Positions 1 to 7,472 of a DNA stretch of 34,348 nt are shown in pieces (within the stretch, counting starts at the first letter, position 1; each line of letters starts with the position of its first letter). Both the position numbers and the translations under genes were made by a program. Source of the stretch: Cardinium hertigii_C (GTDB lineage: Bacteria > Bacteroidota > Bacteroidia > Cytophagales > Amoebophilaceae); NCBI RefSeq assembly GCF_050864855.1, contig NZ_JBOZWW010000052.1, positions 1-34,348 on the forward strand, written 5' to 3'. The notes beneath the pieces were generated by a model that saw nothing but the letters and a program-made list of their open reading frames with translations, ran no database searches and was not told the origin of the DNA.

Positions 1-224
1 TTTTATGTGCTATTGCTCATAACCTACGACTGATTACAAGAAAATTATTCTTAATACCCTCACAGTCAAATAAATTAAAACCTATATAATTAAAATTCTT
101 AATCCAAAACCAGTTATACCTATATCTTGGGTAAGAAAAATAGAGCGCCTGATAAACCATATATATTATAAAGAAATATCCATTCAATAAATTTATTCAA
201 AAATAATATTTCAGGGCCGACTAA
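1..224 (+). mobile_element. Right end of an IS element (partial, enters from left edge)
   Basis: Holds the C-terminal codons of a transposase (3-89), about 117 bp of AT-rich non-coding sequence, and a terminal repeat TATTTCAGGGCCGACTAA at 207-224. That 18-mer differs at one base from the reverse complement of 34128-34145, which starts the IS at the right edge of the window. The two ends therefore look like the right and left inverted repeats of one IS family, both in plus orientation. Family assignment (IS5-like DDE transposase) is inferred from the short transposase pieces only. Confidence 0.7.
3..89 (+). pseudogene. Transposase, C-terminal fragment (truncated by window edge)
   Basis: Reading frame 3 is open from the first base to a TAA at 87-89 and contains LCAIAHNLRLITRKLF. 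This resembles the usual C-terminal 'AHNLR' helix of IS5-type DDE transposases. The stop is followed by non-coding sequence and the IS terminal repeat, as expected for a transposase 3' end. Only 28 residues are visible, so whether the gene is intact outside the window cannot be told. Confidence 0.55.
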
Positions 225-286
225 ATATGGTATAACCTTTAGAAAACAAAGCAAGTACCTATGCAGGTAAGTGGTAAATAAGCCTT

Positions 287-745
287 CTATTCTAGATATA
301 ATGGCTTATTTTTAAGTAGTTGGCTGACTGACAAAGTTTTGACATAGTCGACCATGGGCAAGCTATGGAGTTTTTCTACGACCATTGTTTGATAACTAGA
401 TAGATCTCTAACATAAACCATTAAAATAAAATCAAAATCACCTATTATTTGATAGCAAGTTACAATCGATGGTATTTTATTAATCGTAAGTTTAAACAAT
501 TTGATATGGTCGGCTGTAATCTTTTGAAGACGAATAGCAACCATTAGATGTAGCCCAAACCCTAATTTTGGATAGTCGATTTGTGCAGTATAATGGGTAA
601 TAATTGCATACTGCTCCAACTTTTTTACCCGTTCAAGGGTAGCAGCAGGGGATAGGTTGATTTTTTGTGCAAGTGCAGCATTTGTGATTTTTGAATCAAC
701 TTGCAAAATATTTAAAATATGTTTGTCTATCTTATCTAGTTCCAT
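287..745 (-). CDS. Lrp/AsnC family transcriptional regulator
   Basis: A 152-aa protein of the full usual length for the family. Residues 1-60 form the AsnC-type helix-turn-helix (MELDKIDKHILNILQVDSKI, then LAQKINLSPAATLERVKKLE). Residues 65-150 form the RAM/ligand-binding domain, with GDFDFILMVYVRD in the expected place. Such proteins are feast/famine regulators that form octamers and respond to amino acids. The ligand cannot be read from sequence. It stands alone, transcribed away from the upstream protease genes and directly after the IS end at 224, so its regulon is unknown. Free-standing regulators are few in reduced symbiont genomes, which suggests selection has kept this one. Confidence 0.9.
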   Translation of the reverse strand: MELDKIDKHILNILQVDSKITNAALAQKINLSPAATLERVKKLEQYAIITHYTAQIDYPKLGFGLHLMVAIRLQKITADHIKLFKLTINKIPSIVTCYQIIGDFDFILMVYVRDLSSYQTMVVEKLHSLPMVDYVKTLSVSQLLKNKPLYLE

Positions 746-904
746 AAGTCTATCTATTCAGCCAATGGGCGCAAACAAGGGGCTATACCCCAGTGACCAA
801 CTTATCTTCCAAACACTTCCTATATGATGTAAAAAGTGCTCATAAAGAGCTAAAAGGGCAATTAGCCCACAATTATAGGAGAACTGGTCCACTGATGATG
901 GGAC

Positions 905-2326
905 TCATCCCAAATTAAACCATCTGGGCTGAGGAACATGCGCCCTATACTCGATATAACCCCTTGAGGGCCTAGCACCTAAATGTAGCGCACCAAATGA
1001 ATAAAAAGGAGACAAATCCGTATAGGCTATGGTAAAGTATTTTTTAACTAGTAAAGATGGGATCACTGCCCCTAATGCTTCAAGACTGGCAAGCGGTTTT
1101 TCATTAAAAGACAAAACTTTAACCCTAAAATCATCTTTAATCCTATTAGACGCAACACGATTAAAAATATGATTTGCATCTGCTTTAACAAAAGTTAAGC
1201 TTTTAGCAGCTATACCATTTATTTTAGCGCAATAATCATCCATTTCAAAAAAGATAGCGCCTCCAAAATGGACCATTTTTTTGATCTTATGGCGCTCAAG
1301 ATCATAAAGTCCTATTTTAATATCATGCCACTGACCCATTCTAAAAATGGTTAACAACACATGATCTGTAGTAGCGCGATTCATAGCCATATCAAAAGTA
1401 CCCAAATTAGGCCCTATTTGCTGACCATTAATGGCCCAAATCACATCTCCAGGAAAGAGCAACCCATCTGAAGGGCTACCAGTCAGCACATCATCTACTG
1501 CAATCACAGAGGTCGCGCCACTAGGAAATGTCTTAATGTATTCTTGTTGGCATGCTATGGGCAACCCATCATACTGGACCAAATCCTTAATAGGCGTATA
1601 TTGGGTAATGATCCCGATTTGCTTCCTAATGGGGCATTTACCCTGCCGGATGGCTGATAAGGCATACCGAATGTATGCAGGATGGATGGCCCACGCAAAT
1701 GTATTATTTCCAGCATAATTAAGCCCTATAGCTTGCCCATCTTTGCTAAAAACAGGCGAACCACTTGACCCACCTTTGGTATTTAAACTAAGCTTAACAG
1801 ATTGTTGCGGCATCTCACCTCCCACCTCATACAAATCTGCTACAACGCCTGTATGTAAAGAAAAGCTATGCCCTGCATTATTGCCAACGATAAAAATAGG
1901 CTGATCTATAACTGGATTACGACGGCTAAAGGTAGTTTCGGTAACTTCTTGTGGAATTGCTATAGGCGCAACTTGTAAAAATCCATAGTCCAACCATGGA
2001 TCATAATAGATTAGATGAGCCTCTTGCTGAATGCCATTAAAAAAGGTTACTTTGTAACTGCCCACTACAGCAGCCCCTATTACATGTTTATTGGTTAACA
2101 AATAGCCATGTTGCTTATCTATCACACATCCTGTTCCACTCCACTTGTTCCCTTTTTCATAAGCTGAAAAAGAAGCACTTACCTCAATGGTTACTACTGA
2201 TCTTTTAGCCTGTTCAATTACTTTTTCAGGAAATAACTCCTTGGCTAAAAGAATGGGTGTAGGCAAGAAAAGGGCAAAAAATATAGCCCAGTATTTAGAC
2301 TTTACAATATTTATTTTCATAGGCAT
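905..2326 (-). CDS. Exported trypsin-like serine protease with PDZ domain (HtrA-like)
   Basis: A 473-aa protein with an N-terminal hydrophobic signal segment (about residues 12-28, ending near LLAKE), so secretion or envelope location is likely. The trypsin-like domain shows the full triad: His81 in LLTNKHVIG, Asp113 in YDPWLDYGFLQV, and Ser188 in GGSSGSPVF. A PDZ-like segment follows near residues 275-330 (GSPSDGLLFPGDVIWAINGQ), and a second C-terminal region of about 120 residues is shared with the neighbouring paralogue. This is not an ordinary DegP: identity is confined to the protease and PDZ cores, and the GGSSGSP serine loop differs from the usual GNSGGP. A second ATG two codons in (2320) is an alternative start. 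Probable role is envelope protein quality control or a secreted protease acting at the host interface; the latter is inference. Confidence 0.85.
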   Translation of the reverse strand: MPMKINIVKSKYWAIFFALFLPTPILLAKELFPEKVIEQAKRSVVTIEVSASFSAYEKGNKWSGTGCVIDKQHGYLLTNKHVIGAAVVGSYKVTFFNGIQQEAHLIYYDPWLDYGFLQVAPIAIPQEVTETTFSRRNPVIDQPIFIVGNNAGHSFSLHTGVVADLYEVGGEMPQQSVKLSLNTKGGSSGSPVFSKDGQAIGLNYAGNNTFAWAIHPAYIRYALSAIRQGKCPIRKQIGIITQYTPIKDLVQYDGLPIACQQEYIKTFPSGATSVIAVDDVLTGSPSDGLLFPGDVIWAINGQQIGPNLGTFDMAMNRATTDHVLLTIFRMGQWHDIKIGLYDLERHKIKKMVHFGGAIFFEMDDYCAKINGIAAKSLTFVKADANHIFNRVASNRIKDDFRVKVLSFNEKPLASLEALGAVIPSLLVKKYFTIAYTDLSPFYSFGALHLGARPSRGYIEYRAHVPQPRWFNLG

Positions 2327-2464
2327 TTTAGTAAATAGCGGTTAGAACAAGCTAAAAACATCAATAAAAATTAATAAAAGGGTATACCACCGCATAGGCC
2401 TCTACTCTCCTTGAAACTGCTCATAAGTCTCTTCTAACTTATAGATTTAGATACGCATAGTCTA

Positions 2465-3910
2465 TTATAAAGCGATTTCTTGACCCTTCCACTCAAAGTG
2501 AATGGGATCCCATTCCCAAACTTTAGGTGGTGCTAAGTTCGGGTCATATTCTACATTATCTTTATAACGATTATGCACAAATTTTCGCCACATTCCATGA
2601 CCTAGTGGGATATAATTGATGTATTCAACTGTAAAATATTTTTGATGCACCAATTGCGGAATCCATTCAATTAACGCATCCAAGCTTTGAATAGGCTGAC
2701 CATTCATAGCTAACAACCGCATAGCTAAAATTTTGAAATGATCATTATGGAAAGCAGGTGCGTTGAAAATGGTATTGGGTTCTGCAATACAGCCAACCAA
2801 AGTTTTAGGTGGCAGGCCAGCCAGTGTACTACACATGTCGTCTGTTTGAAAAAAAGTAATCCCGCCAAATTGAACCATTTTAGCAACGCGATGGCTATTC
2901 AAATCATAACAAGGTATCGCCACCTCATGAAAGGAGCCATTGCGAAAAATGGTTAACAACAGCTGGTCCTTTGATGACTTATTTACAGCGCTATCAAAAT
3001 CTACTAAATTGGGTCCCACTAATTGACCATTAAGCGCCCAAATCAAATCTCCTGGCAAAAGTCTATGATCGGCTGGTGTACCTTTTAGTATACTGCCTAC
3101 TTGTAAAATTTTATTTTTTGCATTTGGAAATTCTGTACAATAGGTCTTTTGTGACGCTGCCGAGAGATGATCATAACGGACGGCATTATCTAGTGAATAA
3201 GTAGTTAATAAAGCACCAATATGCTTTCTGACAGGTATTTTTTTTGCTTTTAAGGCAGATAGTGCATGGTGCACATAGTTTAGATGTAGGCCAATATGCA
3301 TGGTATCTGAACCAGCACAATTTAAGGCAATGCCCTCTCCAGCTTCATTAAAAATCAAAGAACCGCTTGCACCACTTTTACTAGGGATACTGACGCGAAT
3401 AAAATGCTGGGGCATGGTCCATTCTATACTATAATTGGTATCATCTATGCTTCCAGGATAATGTATAGCCTTCTTATTTTTTTGCTTAGCAATCGTAAAA
3501 ACAGACTGACCCAGCAATGGATTTTTACTACTTAATTTTACCGCTTGGACTTCTTTAGGAAAGAGCGATGGATCTATTTGTAAAAGCGCAAAATCTGCCC
3601 AAGTATCATAATAGATCAATTTTGCTGGCGCCTCTATGCCATTGAAAAAACCAATCGTATAGTCTGCCACTATAACAGGCCCAACCGTAAAGCCAGAAGT
3701 TAAAATATACCCTGCTTCCTTATCTATTACAACTCCGTTGCCATACGCCTCCCCAGGAGGGGTATAAGCTGTAAGCGCTGCGCGGGTATCGACAGAAACT
3801 ACAGACCGCTTGGCATTTTCAATTACACTGGGTTTAAATTTGGACTTACCATAACAAATAAAATGGACAGTTAAAAACAGGCCTAAAACAACAGATTTTA
3901 TATAACGCAT
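2465..3910 (-). CDS. HtrA-like protease paralogue lacking the catalytic histidine
   Basis: A 481-aa tandem paralogue of the downstream protease, with the same layout: signal segment (residues 1-20), protease-like domain, PDZ-like segment (GTPADHRLLPGDLIWALNGQ) and shared C-terminal region. The Asp (D106, YDTWADFALLQI) and Ser (S182, SGASGSLIF) are kept. The His motif is rewritten to LTSGFTVG, putting Phe74 where the paralogue has His81. Without the general base it should not work as a serine protease. It may be a pseudo-enzyme that binds peptides or regulates its active twin. The gap to the next gene is about 140 bp, so co-transcription is possible. The frame is open over its whole length, which argues against simple decay. 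Confidence 0.82.
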   Translation of the reverse strand: MRYIKSVVLGLFLTVHFICYGKSKFKPSVIENAKRSVVSVDTRAALTAYTPPGEAYGNGVVIDKEAGYILTSGFTVGPVIVADYTIGFFNGIEAPAKLIYYDTWADFALLQIDPSLFPKEVQAVKLSSKNPLLGQSVFTIAKQKNKKAIHYPGSIDDTNYSIEWTMPQHFIRVSIPSKSGASGSLIFNEAGEGIALNCAGSDTMHIGLHLNYVHHALSALKAKKIPVRKHIGALLTTYSLDNAVRYDHLSAASQKTYCTEFPNAKNKILQVGSILKGTPADHRLLPGDLIWALNGQLVGPNLVDFDSAVNKSSKDQLLLTIFRNGSFHEVAIPCYDLNSHRVAKMVQFGGITFFQTDDMCSTLAGLPPKTLVGCIAEPNTIFNAPAFHNDHFKILAMRLLAMNGQPIQSLDALIEWIPQLVHQKYFTVEYINYIPLGHGMWRKFVHNRYKDNVEYDPNLAPPKVWEWDPIHFEWKGQEIAL

Positions 3911-4344
3911 ATAACGAATGAATTAAATATGATAAGAGACCTTATGGATAGATAGACTATGCATAATTTAAAAAGCACTTTTGGATTTTTAGATTTAAAT
4001 ATTTGAATAAATTATTTAAAAGATGATAGGCAAATCAATATAGAAAAATATATTGAAATATACTTAAACATCGATGCACTTTTCAAAAAAGTATCACGAA
4101 AAAAGGGAGGGATTACCAACAGGCTTTGTAAAAAGTTTCGATTAGAAGAATTTATCTTTAGATGGTACGTAAGTCCATTACATGGATACAAAAAGGGAGG
4201 GCTGATTGTCTAGCTTTTAGGGTAAATCTTCTAGCAGCTTTTTAGATCAACAGTTGATTTTTTATTTATACAATTTTAACAATTATAAGATTAAATGTCA
4301 ACTATTACAATTAATAAAAAAGTGCAATACAAATTCCTTATTTT
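3911..4344. other. Gene-free AT-rich stretch between protease pair and tail operon
   Basis: No ORF, tRNA or clear hairpin terminator was seen. The only pattern noticed is AAAAGGGAGGG occurring twice, at 4101-4111 and 4191-4201, exactly 90 bp apart. The sequence between the copies does not align well with what follows, so a tandem duplication is not supported. The promoter for the paralogue at 3910 should lie in the left part. Confidence 0.5.
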
Positions 4345-5667
4345 TTAAAATCCGCTTGATTTAACTATTTTTTTTCCAGCATCATATGCCCTGGGTGCTA
4401 CTTTTTTAGCAAAATTTTTGAGCCTTCGCAAAAAGCTTATTTTGTTTCTCATAACATTCACGTTTGCTTTTAGTCCACTTAGTTTACGTAAACTATCTGG
4501 TGCATTTGCCGCAACTGCAGCTGCAGCACCACCAGCTGCTGCAGCATGACCAGCTAGCGTTTTGCCTGTTTTTGGAAAACGTCTTTTGCCTTTTCCTTTA
4601 GCCGTATGACTACTTGACCCAGAAGCCGCATTATGTTTGGAAGATCTAGCCATACTGCCACCTAACAAATAGCTTTTACTATTTGTAGCAGATCGATTGG
4701 AGGATCCACCTATTCCTGTAGAAACAGTATCTCCTCCTGATGCACCTGAATCAATCGCTAGTCTATGTCCTCCTCCACCAATCCCCCCTCCACTCCCACC
4801 AGGCCCATTACCTGCAACGCCACCTTGAAAGCCATTGCCCGTATCGTCAACATTTGATCCAGTACTATAACTGGCAGCATGTGTAGAACCAGTAGAACGA
4901 TCTATGTCTCCACGAGCACCATAATTTCCAGCGCTATCTTTTTCCATGCTAGCAGTAGGCTTTCCAGCATGTCGCATGCTGGAACCATCCATCTGATGGC
5001 TAGAACCCGCACCATGATAAATATCATCAGGGGCTCCACTGTAGGCACCATCTGGCGCACCACTATAGGCACCATCCATACCATTGGGAGTCGGTCCAAA
5101 AGCTGTATCACTAGATAAAGACTGGCCAGCCTTCGTTGGATGTACCGTTGCACGATTAGTAGATGGCTTTGTATAGTTGGTGTCTATACCAGGAGCAGAT
5201 TTCCCTTTGCCTACAGGAACAAGCTCTTCTAATACAGCTATACGCGCCTCCGCTCTCACCAAGGTACCATCTACTTGAAACATAGAATAAACTATATCTA
5301 AATCTACCAGCCTGCCTTTAAAATCAATATGACCCCAGATGATGCGAATATAATTAGGGGCATTGTGCTTTTTATGCGGATTATAGGTAATATTTTGTAG
5401 CTGCTTTACTTGTTCCATAACTGCAATTCGATTGCTACCAGGTATAATACCTGTATTATCAAACAAAAGACTAAAAGAGAGCAATTTTGGAGGAGATCCA
5501 CAATATTTAAGCAAATTAGCACCAGGCATGCCCTCAGGTACATGGTACGATACAGCACTTTTAATCGTTAAATTTTCTGGATTAATAGATGTAATAAATT
5601 CACCTGTAAAAGAGGAAAATTTATTGTCATTGCATGCTTTAATAACTAGTTTGCTAACATTACTCAT
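4345..5667 (-). CDS. Contractile injection system tube-initiator protein (Afp7/Pvc7-like) with low-complexity tail
   Basis: A 440-aa protein. Residues 1-150 match the contractile-injection tube-protein domain typical of Afp7/Pvc7 (MSNVSKLVIKACND; LLSFSLLFDNTG; YNPHKKHNAPNYIRIIWG; LVRAEARIAVLEELVPVG). In that family this domain joins the inner tube to the spike/baseplate. The family normally ends in a LysM module; here I see none. Residues about 160-350 are Gly/Ser/Asp-rich with tandem DGAYSGAP repeats (198-213). An Ala-rich segment follows, then a basic tail (RKLSGL to KKIVKSSGF). It is the last gene of the operon, 17 bp after DUF5908. The N-terminal assignment is fairly sure; the role of the tail is unknown. 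Confidence 0.75.
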   Translation of the reverse strand: MSNVSKLVIKACNDNKFSSFTGEFITSINPENLTIKSAVSYHVPEGMPGANLLKYCGSPPKLLSFSLLFDNTGIIPGSNRIAVMEQVKQLQNITYNPHKKHNAPNYIRIIWGHIDFKGRLVDLDIVYSMFQVDGTLVRAEARIAVLEELVPVGKGKSAPGIDTNYTKPSTNRATVHPTKAGQSLSSDTAFGPTPNGMDGAYSGAPDGAYSGAPDDIYHGAGSSHQMDGSSMRHAGKPTASMEKDSAGNYGARGDIDRSTGSTHAASYSTGSNVDDTGNGFQGGVAGNGPGGSGGGIGGGGHRLAIDSGASGGDTVSTGIGGSSNRSATNSKSYLLGGSMARSSKHNAASGSSSHTAKGKGKRRFPKTGKTLAGHAAAAGGAAAAVAANAPDSLRKLSGLKANVNVMRNKISFLRRLKNFAKKVAPRAYDAGKKIVKSSGF

Positions 5668-5684
5668 AACAACAGATGTATCAT

Positions 5685-5858
5685 TTACCTTGTAGATCGA
5701 TCCTCCAATAGGTTCAGAAAGTCTCTTTCCAATGCTAGCTTTTGCTGTTCTGTAGTATGGAATAAAAAACCATCTGACCTATTTTTAGTATAGTCTACTT
5801 GCTTATTGGCTTCATAAACTTTAACCTGGATCACTAATTCATTAATTTTAACAGGCAT
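5685..5858 (-). CDS. DUF5908 small contractile-injection-system protein
   Basis: A 57-aa ORF beginning MPVKINELVIQVKVYEANKQ and ending in an acidic/basic helix (LERDFLNLLEDRSTR), with TAA at 5685-5687. The opening 'MPVKINELVI' pattern is the hallmark of DUF5908, a family of 50-60-aa proteins found between tube and Afp7-like genes in extracellular contractile injection loci (Afp6-like position). It lies 17 bp upstream of the Afp7-like gene and 42 bp downstream of the tube gene, as expected. Its short length makes it easy to miss. Molecular role is not established; a tube or baseplate assembly factor is plausible. Confidence 0.75.
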   Translation of the reverse strand: MPVKINELVIQVKVYEANKQVDYTKNRSDGFLFHTTEQQKLALERDFLNLLEDRSTR

Positions 5859-5900
5859 AATCAATAAAATTAATTGTATACAAACACCGAGCCATAGATA

Positions 5901-6350
5901 TTACCTTGTTCGTACAAGCCTAGAATAGCCAATCGTAATGGTTTCCCCTATTCCAGGATCTGTCTGAGTATTTAACTGAAATGGCGTAATGCTAATTGCT
6001 TTTGGATAAGCATCCTCTAGCTTCCAATGTGCCAGAATTTTCGCCTCTTTATTCAGAACTAAAATATGGACCTGTTTAGGATCAAAACGACCTGTATCAA
6101 TGATATCTTCGCACCAAAGCGTCATTTTGGTTTTACCTTCTACCAAGGGTCTAGTCAAGACCAAATCAGTAGTTTCACATGCAATCGATCTATAATAAGG
6201 CCTATTGGCCCCTCCAGGTAAATAGGGCTCCATATTTAAAAAATTATTTAATCCTTCCACTTTATAAAAATACTCCGGGGAACTACCATCTGTTACATCT
6301 AATATTTCTACTTGAAAAGAATATGAATGGACTAAATTAAAACCTGCCAT
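5901..6350 (-). CDS. Tail tube protein (T4 gp19-like, Afp1/Afp5-like)
   Basis: From the start chosen here the protein has 149 residues and begins MAGFNLVHSYSFQVEILDVT, the usual opening of gp19-type tube proteins. Family features include the FYKVEGL strand, the PLVEGKTKMTLWCEDIIDTG segment and the conserved ILVLNKEAKILAHWKLEDAY block. Tube proteins stack as hexamers inside the sheath and are driven into the target on contraction. An upstream in-frame ATG (6374) would add a hydrophobic octapeptide (MSILILIF) that tube proteins lack, so the internal start is preferred. It is part of the minus-strand operon, 33 bp after the preceding gene. Confidence 0.85.
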   Translation of the reverse strand: MAGFNLVHSYSFQVEILDVTDGSSPEYFYKVEGLNNFLNMEPYLPGGANRPYYRSIACETTDLVLTRPLVEGKTKMTLWCEDIIDTGRFDPKQVHILVLNKEAKILAHWKLEDAYPKAISITPFQLNTQTDPGIGETITIGYSRLVRTR

Positions 6351-6383
6351 AAAGATTAAAATTAATATTGACACATCATACCA

Positions 6384-6839
6384 TTACTTTTTATCTGGTT
6401 GCAAGCCTTGTAAAGTAAAACGGATACGGATATAACCCATTTCACCTGTGGCTTCGTTTTTCCTATTTAAAAACAACTCTGCTTTTTGTACAATAACGTC
6501 ATTTACAGTTGTTTTTGTATCTATTGAACCATCTTTTTTATGTACACAAAGTGTAAATGGCTCTGCAGTGTATTTATCTGCAAGCACCTCTTGTACCAAA
6601 CTATATGCTTTGGTTAATAACTGTTTACCGGTTATAAAGGGCAAAAACTCTACGGTAAAGGTTACCACTTCTTGCGCACTGTGTTGATTCTGAAAAAGAG
6701 GTGCACGGGTTGCCGTATCATATACGGTAGCTTTAGTAGATGTTCTTTGATTAGGCATACCAACCGCAGAAACACTACAACTTTTACTATCAAAACCTGC
6801 TTTATTAAAGTGTTTATAATCAATAGTTACTCTTTGCAT
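6384..6839 (-). CDS. Tube-sized tail structural protein, function unassigned
   Basis: A 151-aa protein (MQRVTIDYKHFNKAGFDSKS...) that I do not recognise by family. Its size, predicted alternation of beta-strand stretches (EVVTFTVEFLPF; YIRIRFTLQGLQ) and place between two tube-like genes suggest a gp19/Hcp-type beta-barrel or a tail tip component. No signal peptide or membrane segment is present. It lies 74 bp after the 154-aa gene and 33 bp before the tube gene in the same operon. Alternatives are a chaperone or tube-sheath adaptor specific to Amoebophilaceae-type injection systems. Confidence 0.6.
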   Translation of the reverse strand: MQRVTIDYKHFNKAGFDSKSCSVSAVGMPNQRTSTKATVYDTATRAPLFQNQHSAQEVVTFTVEFLPFITGKQLLTKAYSLVQEVLADKYTAEPFTLCVHKKDGSIDTKTTVNDVIVQKAELFLNRKNEATGEMGYIRIRFTLQGLQPDKK

Positions 6840-6913
6840 AATATCTTTCTATTTCTATTTTTTTCTAGTTAACCTATGTAATATCTGTAAAACGCAATAA
6901 TGGATGGAGCAAG

Positions 6914-7378
6914 TTATTGTTTAATAACAAAACTAACTGGATCATAAATAGAAAGTTCTGCTGTTACTTCTTGTAATCCAGTCTCAGCATCTACTTCACT
7001 GCTTATGTCACTCACGTACCCTTGAAATTGGATATGGGTAAATGGTTTATCATCATTGGTTGCAATGCTAAAGAGCATATTTTCTACATACTTGTCAGGG
7101 TTATTTTCTTTGGTTGCATTTAAGTTTTTTTCTATTTTTTTGATATCATCATCAAACTTTTTATCTGGTGTTTTGAGGATAGAAACCTTAACATCAGCTG
7201 TTTGATTGATTTCCGCCCCTTTATGTATCGCATAGACTGCCTTACCTTGTCCATTGATGGATCTTACATATTGAGATCGATTTTCTAAAGCAACTGCTAT
7301 GTGGTAATCGGTTATACTAACCTTTGAGGAGCCTAAATTAAAATGGACTATAGCAGGTATTAACAAATTATCAGCCAT
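6914..7378 (-). CDS. Tube-sized protein downstream of sheath, possible tube paralogue
   Basis: A 154-aa protein starting MADNLLIPAIVHFNLGSSKV. It contains beta-rich halves flanking a charged insert (about residues 70-100, KTPDKKFDDDIKKIEKNLNA) and ends in SIYDPVSFVIKQ. The size and the position just after the sheath gene are where a major tube protein (Hcp/Afp1-like) usually sits. Clear gp19 signature motifs are absent, so this is an inference from position and size. The charged insert would be unusual for a tube subunit and could face the lumen or sheath. Spacing to the sheath gene is 94 bp. Confidence 0.6.
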   Translation of the reverse strand: MADNLLIPAIVHFNLGSSKVSITDYHIAVALENRSQYVRSINGQGKAVYAIHKGAEINQTADVKVSILKTPDKKFDDDIKKIEKNLNATKENNPDKYVENMLFSIATNDDKPFTHIQFQGYVSDISSEVDAETGLQEVTAELSIYDPVSFVIKQ

Positions 7379-7472
7379 GGTTATTTCAGTTTTAAATATT
7401 TTTTAAATTGTACGCAATCGTCTTAATACAGGAGGCAAAAGACTAATTTGCCCCCTATACACAGATGCATGG

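Noticed and set aside
4101..4201. AAAAGGGAGGG repeated twice, 90 bp apart
   Set aside because: Sequence between and after the copies does not align, so a real tandem repeat or Shine-Dalgarno role is not supported.
4879..5153. Overlapping frames on both strands inside the low-complexity tail of the Afp7-like gene
   Set aside because: They arise from the repetitive Gly/Ser/Ala codons of the real gene and show no protein-like features.
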